A stretch of 64,000 nt of DNA from Deltaproteobacteria bacterium (GTDB taxonomy: Bacteria > Desulfobacterota > Desulfobacteria > Desulfobacterales > SpSt-501), in NCBI GenBank assembly GCA_016219005.1, contig JACRCN010000087.1, positions 33,488 through 97,487 on the forward strand. Direction: 5' to 3'. Below the pieces are notes generated by a model, which did not search any database, had not been told where the DNA came from, and saw only the letters and a list, made by a program, of their open reading frames with translations. Of this stretch, positions 46,409-56,507 are shown one piece after another. The stretch's first letter is position 1, and every line of letters begins with the position of its first letter. A program made the translations under genes and the position numbers.

Positions 46409-47497
46409 TTAGGGTTTGTACCCCATGAAATCCTGCACTTCCTTGAGGTATTTCTCGGGCCGGTAGGTGTCGCTCGGGTAGAGCTGGTTGATCTCGGCCG
46501 CATACTTGTAGTGCACCGGGTCGCCCAGCTTCCTCAGAGTCGCCGTGTCGGCCGCGGAAAGGGTGAAGAACTGCACGCCGGCAGCCTTGGCCTTGGCGAT
46601 TTCTTCTTCTTCCTGGGCCTTGCCCTGCTTGCGGATGTCGGCGCACACATCATGGATCGTCGCGACAAACGTCTTCTGCAGGTCGGCCGGCAGGGTCTTG
46701 AACCAGGCCTTGTTGAAGATCCAGATGAACAGGCCCTGAGCATAATTCACCTGAGTGAAGAACTTGGCGTCTTCGAACTTCTTGGTGATGTTGCACACCA
46801 TAGGGGTGTGATCCAGACCGTCTATGGTGCCCGTCTTCATTGCCATAGGCACGTCCGGCCAGGGCATGACCACCGGGTTGATACCCCAGGCGTTGTATGT
46901 GAGCTTGTTGACCTCGGCCTCGGCGATGCGGAATTTGACCTTCCTGGCGTCCTCCAGGCTCTTGACCGGGGTCCGGGAGGCCCATCCGTAATTTCCGTAG
47001 CCGGTGATGTCCAGACCCATGATGCCCTGGTGTTCCATGGCATTCATGAAATGATCGAACATCTTCTTGTTGGCGACAAACTTGTCCAGTTTCTCGAATG
47101 AGTCGATCAGGTAAGGCAGGTTGACCACGCCGAAACGGGGGCCGAGATTGGTGGCGGCCACCGAGCTGACCGCCATGCCCTGAATGGCGCCCATCTTCAG
47201 CTGATTGAGAACTTCCACTTCGCCGCCCAGCATGGAGAAGGGTTTGTAGTCGAAGTAAATCTGGCCCTTGGTGCGTTTCCAGAGCTCGTCCCGGATGGCA
47301 AATCCGGCGAAGACCCCTTTAATGGCCGGCGAGGATACGTTGGATACGACCACTTTGTACTTGGCGCCGGACGGATCGAACGCCGGTTTCCAGGCATCCA
47401 TCGGCGATGCCTTTTGTTGGGCCAGAACCGGCCCGGCGAGCATGGTGAGAAGAACAAGACAAGCCAAAGTCAATAGCAACGCTTTGCTTACTTTCAT
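46409..47497 (-). CDS. dctP: TRAP transporter solute-binding protein DctP
   Basis: Signal peptide; KFRIAEAEVNKLTYNAWGINPVVMPWPDVPMAMKTGTIDGLDHT DctP motif. Confidence 0.94.
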   Translation of the reverse strand: MKVSKALLLTLACLVLLTMLAGPVLAQQKASPMDAWKPAFDPSGAKYKVVVSNVSSPAIKGVFAGFAIRDELWKRTKGQIYFDYKPFSMLGGEVEVLNQLKMGAIQGMAVSSVAATNLGPRFGVVNLPYLIDSFEKLDKFVANKKMFDHFMNAMEHQGIMGLDITGYGNYGWASRTPVKSLEDARKVKFRIAEAEVNKLTYNAWGINPVVMPWPDVPMAMKTGTIDGLDHTPMVCNITKKFEDAKFFTQVNYAQGLFIWIFNKAWFKTLPADLQKTFVATIHDVCADIRKQGKAQEEEEIAKAKAAGVQFFTLSAADTATLRKLGDPVHYKYAAEINQLYPSDTYRPEKYLKEVQDFMGYKP

Positions 47498-47562
47498 CGC
47501 TGTCTCCTTTTTTCTTCCCTAGTTAATAAACTACGTTCATTTGTCAAAGAATGTTTAAAAGC

Positions 47563-47591
47563 TATAAAACAGCTAACCCAATCTTTGTCAA
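47563..47591 (-). promoter_or_regulatory. Putative sigma70 promoter upstream of dctP
   Basis: Minus strand TTGACA-N17-TTTATA. Confidence 0.5.
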
Positions 47592-47638
47592 GGGAAAAAG
47601 TGGCTCCTTATCAGTCTCGCCACCCAGGCCCCGTGGGG

Positions 47639-48409
47639 TTATTCGTTTGCCCGGGTCCAGTAGCCGCTGGGATCGAACCGGGCGATCATGGCGAGTTCCC
47701 GGGCGGTGGGCGGTGGGGTTCGCACCAGATCCTGAGCGAGCCTGAGCGGCCAGCCGGTATGAGCCTGAACGTCTTCCACAGTGACGCCGGGGTGCAGAGA
47801 GGATAGAACCGTCTCGGAAGTTCCGGGGTCGAAGCGGAATATACCCAGGGTGGTAATGATGGCTGACGGGCCGCCGCGGGGAAGCCCCACCCGTTCGCGC
47901 CACCCGGGGCCGTCTCCGTACCCGGGCGATGTGATGTAATCCACGCGGGGCAGAAACCGGCGGCGTTCGTGCGCCATGATGATGATGTGGCGTCGGGCGA
48001 GGCTGGCCAGGTCGCAGGCGCCGCCGCTGCCCGGCAAGCGGGTCTGGACGTTCTCGACACCGCCGATGTAGCTGGTATTGAGGTTGCCGAAGCGGTCCAC
48101 TTGGGCCCCGCCGATGAAGCTCACGTCCACCGACCCGCTCTGGAGCAGCCCCATCATATCGGCCGTGTCGGCCAGCCACAGCGCCCGGTAGAGATTGGGC
48201 AGGTCGCCCATGGTCAAAATCGGCGCTGGCGCCATGTCATCGCGGACCACTCCCAGCTCGTAGACCCCCACGGCATGGGGGGCGTGCGTGCTCTTGGCGA
48301 GGAGAAAGCCCAGCAGCGGCAGCCGCATGCCGACGAATACGATCTCGCCGTCCGCAATTTCACGGGCCGCCGCGACGACCATGAGGTGGGAGGGGATATA
48401 ATCCGTCAC
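47639..48409 (-). CDS. Glutaconate-type CoA-transferase family, beta subunit
   Basis: VSFIGGAQVDRFGNLNTSYIGG...RLPGSGGACDLASLARR typical of GctB/IpdB-type proteins. Confidence 0.88.
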   Translation of the reverse strand: MTDYIPSHLMVVAAAREIADGEIVFVGMRLPLLGFLLAKSTHAPHAVGVYELGVVRDDMAPAPILTMGDLPNLYRALWLADTADMMGLLQSGSVDVSFIGGAQVDRFGNLNTSYIGGVENVQTRLPGSGGACDLASLARRHIIIMAHERRRFLPRVDYITSPGYGDGPGWRERVGLPRGGPSAIITTLGIFRFDPGTSETVLSSLHPGVTVEDVQAHTGWPLRLAQDLVRTPPPTARELAMIARFDPSGYWTRANE

Positions 48410-48415
48410 AAGACC

Positions 48416-49327
48416 CTAGTATCCATAATCCACCGGTGCGGGAAAAAGGTGGTTTCGCAGTACAAGTTCAGACATCCGTTCAGCGCCTAATAGCCTCAGA
48501 TAGTCATCGCGCGATTTCGGAGTGTCCACCCAGCGTTCCTGCCAGCGGACGAAGGCCTCGGGGGTCCGGCTGGCGTTGCGGTATTCGATGAACGCCCGGT
48601 GGTCCCGGTTGTAGCAGCCCGCAACCGGTGCGGGGTGGGCGCCCCAGGGGACATGGCACACGGCGCTGACCCGGAATCCGGGGATGATTACCCGGTTGGG
48701 ATCACTGACAATGACTGCGGCGGGGACAATCTCCTCCGCGGTGATGACCACGTGCCGGGCGGCCAGGCAGGCATCGCGCATGACGCCGAGGTTGCCCCAG
48801 ACATGGGCACTGCCGGACTCGTCGGCACGCTGGACGTGGATGAGGGCGACATCCGGTGCGATCGCCGCCACCGCGGCCAAAGGGGTGCCGGTGAAGGGAC
48901 AGGCGATCGGTTTGAGCCCGGGATGGGCAACGAAAAGGCCGCTGCCCAGGGCGGTGCGCACGGGCATGAAGGACACACCCATGGCGGCGGCCTTGAGGGC
49001 CATGGCGATGGTCAGGTTGGAGTGGTCCTCGACGCGCAGGGCGCCCGATTCAACCGCCCGGCGGAAATTGTAGCCGGAACCGGTGATCACATTGCCCACC
49101 CAGGCGGCCTGCACCCGGTGCACGCAGCCGGCGCCGATCATCTGGTCGAAGAGCATGTCGGAGATCGGGCCGATGAGGCCGAGCCCGCGCTTGCGCTGCC
49201 GCATGATCTCGTGGCCGGCGGCAAAGGGAATCGACGCCTCCAGGCCGAGACCTGCCGCTACAGAGCTTCCGTCCGGGACAAACCGCCCGATGGCTTCGGA
49301 AAGAGAGATCAGCTTGGATGTCGACAT
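48416..49327 (-). CDS. Glutaconate-type CoA-transferase family, alpha subunit
   Basis: KLISLSEAIGRFVPDGSSVAAGLG..., ACPFTGTPLAAVAAIAPDVALIHVQRADESGSAHVWG. Confidence 0.9.
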   Translation of the reverse strand: MSTSKLISLSEAIGRFVPDGSSVAAGLGLEASIPFAAGHEIMRQRKRGLGLIGPISDMLFDQMIGAGCVHRVQAAWVGNVITGSGYNFRRAVESGALRVEDHSNLTIAMALKAAAMGVSFMPVRTALGSGLFVAHPGLKPIACPFTGTPLAAVAAIAPDVALIHVQRADESGSAHVWGNLGVMRDACLAARHVVITAEEIVPAAVIVSDPNRVIIPGFRVSAVCHVPWGAHPAPVAGCYNRDHRAFIEYRNASRTPEAFVRWQERWVDTPKSRDDYLRLLGAERMSELVLRNHLFPAPVDYGY

Positions 49328-49342
49328 TCGCTCAACCGAAGT

Positions 49343-49372
49343 AAAAAAGCCCCGGCACATAGGTGCCGGGGC
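49343..49372 (-). terminator. Terminator of the ribosomal protein superoperon
   Basis: Minus strand AGCCCCGGCAC-CTAT-GTGCCGGGGCTTTTTTAC just after rplQ. Confidence 0.92.
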
Positions 49373-49391
49373 TGGTGCGTCACTGCACAAA

Positions 49392-49967
49392 TTACTCGGG
49401 TGTTTCAGCCGATCCTTTTTCGGGCTCCGGCGCTTCAGCCGGGGCCGCGGCCGGGGCTGCCTTTTTGCGTGGCGTCCGTTTGGGCGCCGCCGCGGCGGTT
49501 TCCGCCGCGGCTTTCGCCTTGGGTGCGCTGGCCGACGCGGCCTTCTTTTTTGCGGGTGCGTCCTTGGCCGGCGCCTTCTTCTTGGCCTTTTTCTTTGCCT
49601 TCGCTTCCGCTTCCGAGCCGACGAGTTCCACGAGGGTCATGTCGGCGGCATCGCCGGGTCGCGGCCCGATCTTGACCAGACGCGTGTACCCGCCGGCGGT
49701 GCTCCCGAAACGCTCGGTCGCCTTCTCAAAAAGCTTGTGAACCACCGCCTTCTCCTGGACGATGGCCAGCGCCTGTCGCCGCGCGTGCAAGTCGCCGCGC
49801 TTGGCCAGGGTGACAATGTGGTCCGCCCAGCGCCGCAGTTCCTTGGCCTTGGTGTCGGTGGTCCGGATGCGATCATGCTTGAACAACGAGGTCACCAGGT
49901 TGCGGAACATGGCGTTCAGATGACTCGTTTTGCGACTCAGTTTAAGCCCGGCCTTGCGATGTCTCAT
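49392..49967 (-). CDS. rplQ: 50S ribosomal protein L17 with long Lys/Ala/Pro tail
   Basis: MRHRKAGLKLSRKTSHLNAMFRNLVTSLFKHDRIRTTDTKAKELRR; about 74 aa low-complexity extension. Confidence 0.96.
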   Translation of the reverse strand: MRHRKAGLKLSRKTSHLNAMFRNLVTSLFKHDRIRTTDTKAKELRRWADHIVTLAKRGDLHARRQALAIVQEKAVVHKLFEKATERFGSTAGGYTRLVKIGPRPGDAADMTLVELVGSEAEAKAKKKAKKKAPAKDAPAKKKAASASAPKAKAAAETAAAAPKRTPRKKAAPAAAPAEAPEPEKGSAETPE

Positions 49968-49975
49968 AAAACCGA

Positions 49976-50995
49976 TTACGCTCCTTCCTCACTGTCTTCC
50001 TGCGGCGCCACGAACCCGTCCATCTTCATGCCCAGCGAAAGGCCCATTTCCGTCAGCACCTCCTTGATCTCGTTCAAGGATTTGCGCCCGAAATTCTTGG
50101 TCTTCAGCATCTCGGGTTCGGACTTGCTCACCAATTGCCAGATCTTGTGGATGTCCGCGTTCTTAAGGCAGTTGGCGCTGCGGACCGACAGCTCGAGCTC
50201 GTCAACGCTGCGCAGGAGGTTCTCATTGAACGTGGGTTTGTCCCTGGCATCGAGTTTGCGGTCGGGCTCCGGCTCGCGGCCCTCGTCGAAATTGATGAAA
50301 ATGCTCATCTGCTCTTTCAGGATCTTGGCGGCGTAGGCGACCGCATCTTCCGGCAGGATGCTGCCGTCCGTCCAGACTTCCATGGTGAGCTTGTCGTAGT
50401 CCGTGCGCTGTCCCACGCGGGCGTTGCCCACGACGTAGTTGACCCGCTTGATCGGGGCGTAGACGGCATCGATCGGTATCGTGCCGACCGGCGCTGCCTC
50501 GTCCTTGTTGGCCTCCGCGAGCGAATACCCTTTCCCGGCCCGGACCGTCATCGTCATCTGGAGACGGGCCTTTTCGGAAAGGGTGGCGATGTGCTGCTTC
50601 GGGTTGAGGACCGCGCACCGGCCGTCGTCGCAAACGATGTGGCCGGCGGTCACCTCGCCCGCGTCGGAAACATCGATGTGCACGGTCTTGGCTTTGGGAT
50701 CATCGACCTTGAGCCGCACTTCCTTCAGGTTCAGCAGGATTTCGGACACGTCCTCGAGCACCCCTGGAATCACGCTGAACTCATGCTTGACCCCCTCGAA
50801 CTTCACCGACGTAATGGCCGCCCCGTGCAGGGATGAGAGAATGACCCGTCGCAACGCGTTGCCAATGGTGATCCCGAACCCGCGCTCCAGCGGCTCGCAG
50901 ACAAACTTTCCGTAAGTCGGGTTGCTGGTGACCTGAATTTTGTCGGGCTTGATTATCTTCTGCCAGTTCATGTACATCAATGCATCAGACGGCAT
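49976..50995 (-). CDS. rpoA: RNA polymerase alpha subunit
   Basis: EPLERGFGITIGNALRRVILSSLHGAAIT; alpha-CTD SVDELELSVRSANCLKNADIHKIWQLV. Confidence 0.98.
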   Translation of the reverse strand: MPSDALMYMNWQKIIKPDKIQVTSNPTYGKFVCEPLERGFGITIGNALRRVILSSLHGAAITSVKFEGVKHEFSVIPGVLEDVSEILLNLKEVRLKVDDPKAKTVHIDVSDAGEVTAGHIVCDDGRCAVLNPKQHIATLSEKARLQMTMTVRAGKGYSLAEANKDEAAPVGTIPIDAVYAPIKRVNYVVGNARVGQRTDYDKLTMEVWTDGSILPEDAVAYAAKILKEQMSIFINFDEGREPEPDRKLDARDKPTFNENLLRSVDELELSVRSANCLKNADIHKIWQLVSKSEPEMLKTKNFGRKSLNEIKEVLTEMGLSLGMKMDGFVAPQEDSEEGA

Positions 50996-51048
50996 GGTGT
51001 AATCTCCTCGTTTCCTCGGGGTGCAGAAAAAGGTAGCGTCTCTCCCGG

Positions 51049-51678
51049 TTACTTCGAATACAGCTCGACGACGAGCTGTTCCTGCATCGGCATGGTCAGG
51101 TCTTCGCGCACGGGCAGGCTCTTGACGACACCCTTGAGATTGTCTTTGGCGAGGTCCAGCCACTGGGGGACCCCCCGTCGTACCACGGCGTCGAGCGAGT
51201 CCTGGATGAGCTGAATCTTCCGGCTGCGCTCGCGCACCTCGACCGCGTCCCCGATTTTGACCCGGTAGGAAGGGATGTTCACTTTTCGGCCGTTGACGAG
51301 AAAATGGTTATGCTGGACCATCTGCCGGGCCTGCGTGCGTGAGCTGGCAAACCCCAGGCGAAAGACAACGTTGTCGAGCCGGCATTCCAGCGCCACCAGC
51401 AGGTTGGTGCCGGTGATGCCCTTGTGGCGCTCGGCCCGCTCGAAAAAGAGATGGAACTGTTTTTCCGAAAGGCCGTAGATCCGCTTGATCTTCTGCTTCT
51501 CCCGCAGCTGGATGCCGTAGTCGGACATCTTGCGGCCGCGGCGCTCCCCGTGCTGGCCGGGGGGGTAGGACCGCCGGTCGAAGGCGCATTTAACGGAGTA
51601 ACAACGGTCTCCTTTGAGAAACAGCTTGACATTTTCGCGTCGGCAGATCCGACAGTCGGAACCGGAATACTTAGCCAA
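51049..51678 (-). CDS. rpsD: 30S ribosomal protein S4
   Basis: [27 protein letters not shown]4 RNA-binding core. Confidence 0.98.
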   Translation of the reverse strand: MAKYSGSDCRICRRENVKLFLKGDRCYSVKCAFDRRSYPPGQHGERRGRKMSDYGIQLREKQKIKRIYGLSEKQFHLFFERAERHKGITGTNLLVALECRLDNVVFRLGFASSRTQARQMVQHNHFLVNGRKVNIPSYRVKIGDAVEVRERSRKIQLIQDSLDAVVRRGVPQWLDLAKDNLKGVVKSLPVREDLTMPMQEQLVVELYSK

Positions 51679-51730
51679 AATACCCTCCCTTTGAAACGAT
51701 TACATATATAGGAATACGTCCTTGCACACC

Positions 51731-52120
51731 CTACACGCGCCGGCGCTTGGGCGGCCGGCAGCCGTTGTGGGGAATGGGGGTGACGTCTTTGATGGAGGTG
51801 ACGTTGAAGCCGGTGTTCTGCAAGGCGCGCAGGGCGGACTCCCGGCCGGGTCCGGGGCCCTTGATGAACACCACGACGCTTTTCATTCCCGCCGCGATGG
51901 CTTTCTTGGCGGCATCTTCCGCGGCAACTTGGGCGGCGAAGGGAGTGCTCTTGCGCGACCCCTTGAATCCAAGCACCCCGGCGCTGGACCACGCCACCGT
52001 GTTGCCGATGCTATCGGTGATGGTCACGATGGTGTTGTTGAATGTCGACTGAATGTGTACGACGCCGCTGGCGACGCTCCGTTGAGCCTTTTTCTTGACC
52101 TGGGTAGACTTGGTTGCCAT
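51731..52120 (-). CDS. rpsK: 30S ribosomal protein S11
   Basis: [28 protein letters not shown]...[14 protein letters not shown]. Confidence 0.98.
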   Translation of the reverse strand: MATKSTQVKKKAQRSVASGVVHIQSTFNNTIVTITDSIGNTVAWSSAGVLGFKGSRKSTPFAAQVAAEDAAKKAIAAGMKSVVVFIKGPGPGRESALRALQNTGFNVTSIKDVTPIPHNGCRPPKRRRV

Positions 52121-52176
52121 AGATTGTTTACCTGTTTAGTTGCGGAGGTGATGTTCAGAACAATATCTGGAATCCG

Positions 52177-52557
52177 CTATTTCTTGGTGAGCACCTTCTT
52201 TTTGACGGTGGACCGCCGCGGACCTTTCCGCGTGCGGGAGTTCGTGTGCGTGCGCTGGCCCCGCACGGGCAGCCCCTTGCGGTGACGCAGGCCGCGGTAG
52301 CAGCCGAGATCCATCAGACGCTTGATGCTCATGGAGACCTCGGTGCGCAGTTCTCCCTCCACCGTGTGATCGCTGTCAATGACCTTGCGGATGCCGTTGA
52401 CCTGGCCTTCCGTCAGATCGTCGCTCTTCATGTTCGGGTCAATGTTCAGTTGGTCGAGGATCTTGCGGGAAGTGGATCTGCCGATCCCGTAGATGTACGT
52501 CAACCCGATCTCAATCCGCTTGTTTCTGGGCAAATCGACGCCCGCTATACGTGCCAA
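52177..52557 (-). CDS. rpsM: 30S ribosomal protein S13
   Basis: [34 protein letters not shown]. Confidence 0.98.
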   Translation of the reverse strand: MARIAGVDLPRNKRIEIGLTYIYGIGRSTSRKILDQLNIDPNMKSDDLTEGQVNGIRKVIDSDHTVEGELRTEVSMSIKRLMDLGCYRGLRHRKGLPVRGQRTHTNSRTRKGPRRSTVKKKVLTKK

Positions 52558-52571
52558 GGTTGAGACCCTCC

Positions 52572-52685
52572 TTATCCTTGTCGCTGTTTATGCCGCTTGT
52601 TTTCGCAAACCACGCGCACGACGCCCTTGCGCCGCACGATTTTGCATTTGGGGCATATCTTCTTCACAGAGGCCCTTACTTTCAT
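52572..52685 (-). CDS. rpmJ: 50S ribosomal protein L36
   Basis: Hand translation gives [37 protein letters not shown] (37 aa, zinc-type); absent from the ORF track. Confidence 0.97.
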   Translation of the reverse strand: MKVRASVKKICPKCKIVRRKGVVRVVCENKRHKQRQG

Positions 52686-52718
52686 GTGGATTCTCTCCCT
52701 CCGGCTGTCGCGTCGTCG

Positions 52719-52937
52719 TTATTTAGACCGGTAGACGATTCTGCCCCGGCTGAGGTCGTAGGGGGACAGCTCCAGGGTGACCTTGTCGCCCGGCAGAATC
52801 TTGATGAAATGCATGCGCATCTTGCCGGAGATGTGGGCCAGCACCTGGTGCTTGTTTTCGAGCTCTACCCTGAACATCGCATTGGGCAAGGTCTCGAGCA
52901 CCACCCCTTCGACCCGTATCGCTTCCTCTTTCGCCAT
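52719..52937 (-). CDS. infA: Translation initiation factor IF-1
   Basis: [53 protein letters not shown]. Confidence 0.98.
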   Translation of the reverse strand: MAKEEAIRVEGVVLETLPNAMFRVELENKHQVLAHISGKMRMHFIKILPGDKVTLELSPYDLSRGRIVYRSK

Positions 52938-52991
52938 CCAATCGCTCCCGCCCCGCACGAGGGGCCTGCCCCGGCTGCAGCGCCGCCTGCG

Positions 52992-54305
52992 TTACGAGCG
53001 GCCCCGCACCCGTCCGGCGCCCCCCTTCAGAAATCCCTCGTAGTGCCGAGTGAGCATGTGACTCTCGATCTGAGAGATGGTGTCGATCGCCACCCCCACC
53101 ACGATCAGCAGGGCCGTGCCGCCGAAGTAGAACGGCACGTTGAAATGACTGATTAGTATGGACGGCAACACGCAGATGGCCGACACGTAGAAAGCGCCGC
53201 CCAGGGTGATCCGGCTCAGCACCTTGTCGATGTACTCGGCCGTGCGCCGGCCGGGGCGGATCCCCGGTATGAACCCGCCGGCCTTTTTCATGTTGTCCGC
53301 CACATCCGTGGGGTTGAAGGTCACGGCAGTGTAGAAATAGCAGAAGAAAAAGATAAACCCCACGAAAAGCAGCTCGTAGAACAGCTGGCCCGGCCGTATG
53401 GCGTCGGAGATGGTCTGCACCCAGGGAATCTTGATGAAGCTCGCGATGGTGGCCGGAAACATGATGATCGACGATGCGAAAATCGGCGGAATCACCCCGG
53501 AGCTGTTGATCTTGAGCGGCAAATGGGTGCTCTGACCGCCATACATGCGCCGGCCCACCACGCGCTTGGCGTACTGGACCGGTATCCGGCGCTGCCCCTG
53601 TTCCACGAAGATGATGACCCCCACCACCACCACCATGAGCGCCAGCAGCGTGATCACCAGAAAGATGCCGATTTCACCCGTCGACAGCAGCTGGAAGGTC
53701 TGACCGATGGCGACCGGCATCCGGCAGACGATGCCGGAGAAGATGATGAGCGAAATCCCGTTACCGATCCCGCGCTCGGTGATCTGCTCCCCCAGCCACA
53801 TGATGAAGGCCGTGCCGGCGGTGAGGGTGATGACGGTCAACAGGCGGAAACTCCAGCCGGGGTGGAGCACCACCGCCGCCCCGCCGGGCGCGGTCATGGT
53901 CTCCAGGCCCACGGCGATGCCGAAGCCCTGGATGATGCTCAGCACGACCGTACCGTAGCGGGTGTACTGGGTGATCTTCTTGCGTCCCTGCTCGCCCTCC
54001 TTCTTCAGCTGCTCCAGATGCGGGACCACCGCGGTCAGCAGCTGCAGAATGATCGAGGAGCTGATGTAAGGCATGATCCCCAGCGCGAACACCGACAGCC
54101 GCTCCAGGGCTCCGCCCGAGAACATGTCGACCAGACCGAGCAGCGTGCCCTTGGCGGCGGCGAAAATGGAGGCCAGCGCGCTGCTGTCCACCCCCGGCAC
54201 CGGGATCTGCACCCCGATCCGGTAGACGATCAGCAGCCCCAGGCTGAAGAGGATCCGGCGCTTCAGCTCGGGGATCCGGAAAATGTTGGCAAACCCGGCG
54301 ATCAT
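52992..54305 (-). CDS. secY: Protein translocase subunit SecY
   Basis: 10-TM Sec[45 protein letters not shown]-like region. Confidence 0.98.
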   Translation of the reverse strand: MIAGFANIFRIPELKRRILFSLGLLIVYRIGVQIPVPGVDSSALASIFAAAKGTLLGLVDMFSGGALERLSVFALGIMPYISSSIILQLLTAVVPHLEQLKKEGEQGRKKITQYTRYGTVVLSIIQGFGIAVGLETMTAPGGAAVVLHPGWSFRLLTVITLTAGTAFIMWLGEQITERGIGNGISLIIFSGIVCRMPVAIGQTFQLLSTGEIGIFLVITLLALMVVVVGVIIFVEQGQRRIPVQYAKRVVGRRMYGGQSTHLPLKINSSGVIPPIFASSIIMFPATIASFIKIPWVQTISDAIRPGQLFYELLFVGFIFFFCYFYTAVTFNPTDVADNMKKAGGFIPGIRPGRRTAEYIDKVLSRITLGGAFYVSAICVLPSILISHFNVPFYFGGTALLIVVGVAIDTISQIESHMLTRHYEGFLKGGAGRVRGRS

Positions 54306-54745
54306 GCCTCGACCTCGATCTTCCCGCCCGCCGCTTCAATTTTTTCCTTGGCCGACCGGCTGACAAGCGTCAGCTTCACGCTCAGGGGATACCCGATGTC
54401 GCCGTATCCGAGCAGCTTGACCCCGTCCCAGGCACCCTTGACCAGGCCCGCCTGAACGAGGGCCGCACGGTCCACGACGCTGCCGCTCTCGAACCGGGAC
54501 AAGTCGCGGATGTTGACGACGGCAATCCGCTTGCGGAAGATGTTGGTGAAGCCCCGCTTCGGCACGCGCCGCTGCAAGGGCATCTGCCCGCCTTCGAACC
54601 CCGGGTGAGTCTGGCCGCCGGAGCGCGCCTTGTGGCCCTTGTTGCCCCGCCCGGCGGTTTTGCCCCAACCCGATCCGACCCCGCGCCCCACACGCTTCTC
54701 GCCCTTGCGGGAGTTCTTCGCCGGTTTCAGTTCGTGCAGCTTCAT
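54302..54745 (-). CDS. rplO: 50S ribosomal protein L15
   Basis: [44 protein letters not shown]. Confidence 0.98.
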   Translation of the reverse strand: MKLHELKPAKNSRKGEKRVGRGVGSGWGKTAGRGNKGHKARSGGQTHPGFEGGQMPLQRRVPKRGFTNIFRKRIAVVNIRDLSRFESGSVVDRAALVQAGLVKGAWDGVKLLGYGDIGYPLSVKLTLVSRSAKEKIEAAGGKIEVEA

Positions 54746-54930
54746 GCCTTCTTCTCCTCGGCCTTCACCAGGTGGGACACTTTGTGGATCATCCCCCGGA
54801 TGGCGGGCGTGTCTTCGAGTTCAACCGTCTTGTTGATCCGGGTCAGCCCCATGCCCCGCAACACCTGGCGGTGCTTCTCCGGCCGACCGATCATGCTTCT
54901 GACTAAGGTCACTTTCAACATTCCTGCCAT
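54742..54930 (-). CDS. rpmD: 50S ribosomal protein L30
   Basis: [51 protein letters not shown]. Confidence 0.96.
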   Translation of the reverse strand: MAGMLKVTLVRSMIGRPEKHRQVLRGMGLTRINKTVELEDTPAIRGMIHKVSHLVKAEEKKA

Positions 54931-54969
54931 CACTTCCGTCCTCTTAGACATTAGACCGCCGCCGGGGCG

Positions 54970-55467
54970 TCATGCCAACTGATCGGCGTTCATGCCCCGC
55001 CGCGCCGCCACCTCCTCACGACTTTCCAGTTGCTGCAGCCCCTGAACGGTGGCCCGAACCAGGTTGTGGGGGTTGTGGGATCCGATGCATTTGGTGAGGA
55101 TGTTCTGCACCCCCACGGCTTCCAGCACGGCGCGAACCGCACCGCCGGCAATCAGGCCGGTGCCCTGGGCGGCCGGCCGCAACATCACCTTCCCGGCGCC
55201 GAACCGGCCCATCACCTCGAAGGGGATGGTGCCCTTGATCAACGCCACAGTGACCATGTTCTTCTTGGCCTGCTCCACACCCTTGCGGATGGCCTCCGGA
55301 ACTTCATGGGCTTTCCCAAGCCCATACCCGACCGATCCCTTGCCGTCGCCGACGACAACGATCGCGCTGAACCCGAAACGGCGGCCACCCTTGACCACTT
55401 TGGCCACGCGGTTGATATGGACGACCTTGTCGATGAGTTGAAGTTCGTCGCGATTCTGCTTAAACAA
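54970..55467 (-). CDS. rpsE: 30S ribosomal protein S5
   Basis: [46 protein letters not shown] start supported by an AGGAGG RBS. Confidence 0.97.
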   Translation of the reverse strand: MFKQNRDELQLIDKVVHINRVAKVVKGGRRFGFSAIVVVGDGKGSVGYGLGKAHEVPEAIRKGVEQAKKNMVTVALIKGTIPFEVMGRFGAGKVMLRPAAQGTGLIAGGAVRAVLEAVGVQNILTKCIGSHNPHNLVRATVQGLQQLESREEVAARRGMNADQLA

Positions 55468-55526
55468 GAGCCTGCCTCCTTCACCTGGATGGGTCAACCG
55501 GAACGCCGGAGCGATCCACTACACGG

Positions 55527-55892
55527 TTAGAACTGCAACCCGGCTTCCCGGGCACCCTCCGAAACCGCCTTCACCCGGCCGTGGTACAAAAACCCGTTCC
55601 GGTCGAAGACCACCTTGTCGATGCCCTTGGCCTTCGCCCGCTCGGCCACCAGTTTGCCGACCAGCGTCGCGCGGTCCACCTTTTTATGATCGTCGGCAGC
55701 GGCCGTCACGGTCTTATCCAGACTGCAGGCGGACACCAGCGTATGGCCCTGGGTGTCGTCGATGATCTGAGCATAAATGTGCCGCGCGCTGCGAAAAACG
55801 GTGAGTCGCGGCCGCTGCTGGGTGCCCGTCACCCGCTTTCGGATCCGACTCTTGCGCCGCACCCGTTGATCGAATTTAGTTTTCGCGCCCAT
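55527..55892 (-). CDS. rplR: 50S ribosomal protein L18
   Basis: [29 protein letters not shown]...[26 protein letters not shown]. Confidence 0.98.
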   Translation of the reverse strand: MGAKTKFDQRVRRKSRIRKRVTGTQQRPRLTVFRSARHIYAQIIDDTQGHTLVSACSLDKTVTAAADDHKKVDRATLVGKLVAERAKAKGIDKVVFDRNGFLYHGRVKAVSEGAREAGLQF

Positions 55893-55922
55893 GATTGATC
55901 TAACGCCCCCGTTTCTGTTCGG

Positions 55923-56462
55923 TTACTTCGTTCCGGTCTTGCCGGCCTTTTTCTGAATCCGTTCCTCGGCGTACTTGATGCCCTTGCCTTTGTAAGGCTC
56001 CGGCGGACGCAGCCGGCGGATGGCGGCGGCGGTTCGGCCGAGTTCCTCTTTGTCGATGCCGGAGAGCTTGACGGTTGTGTTCTTTTCGACGGCCGCGTTG
56101 ATCCCCGCCGGCAGTTGGAACTCCTTGGGGGAGGAGAACCCCAGCTGAAACACCAGAATCTTGCCCTTCAACTCGGCCCGGTAGCCAATCCCGTTAATTT
56201 CCAGGACCCGCTCGAACCCCTGCGAGACGCCGGTCAGCATGTTGGCCACGAGGCTCCGGGTGAGCCCCTGCAGGGCGCGGCTGTTTTTCGTCTCCAGGGT
56301 CAGCTGAACATTGACGACACCCTTATCGATCTTCAGGTCGACGTCGGGGTGGATGGTCCGGCTCAGCTTGCCGTTCTTGCCTTCGACGACGAGCGACCGA
56401 TCTTTATAGACGATCTTGGTGTTGGCCGGGATCGGAATCGGTTTTTTGCCTACTCGCGACAT
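55923..56462 (-). CDS. rplF: 50S ribosomal protein L6
   Basis: MSRVGKKPIPIPANTKI...PEPYKGKGIKYAEERIQKKAGKT. Confidence 0.98.
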   Translation of the reverse strand: MSRVGKKPIPIPANTKIVYKDRSLVVEGKNGKLSRTIHPDVDLKIDKGVVNVQLTLETKNSRALQGLTRSLVANMLTGVSQGFERVLEINGIGYRAELKGKILVFQLGFSSPKEFQLPAGINAAVEKNTTVKLSGIDKEELGRTAAAIRRLRPPEPYKGKGIKYAEERIQKKAGKTGTK

Positions 56463-56507
56463 AAATTACTCCCTCACTCGGTGGGATGCCCACTTGAAGG
56501 CACCCGA

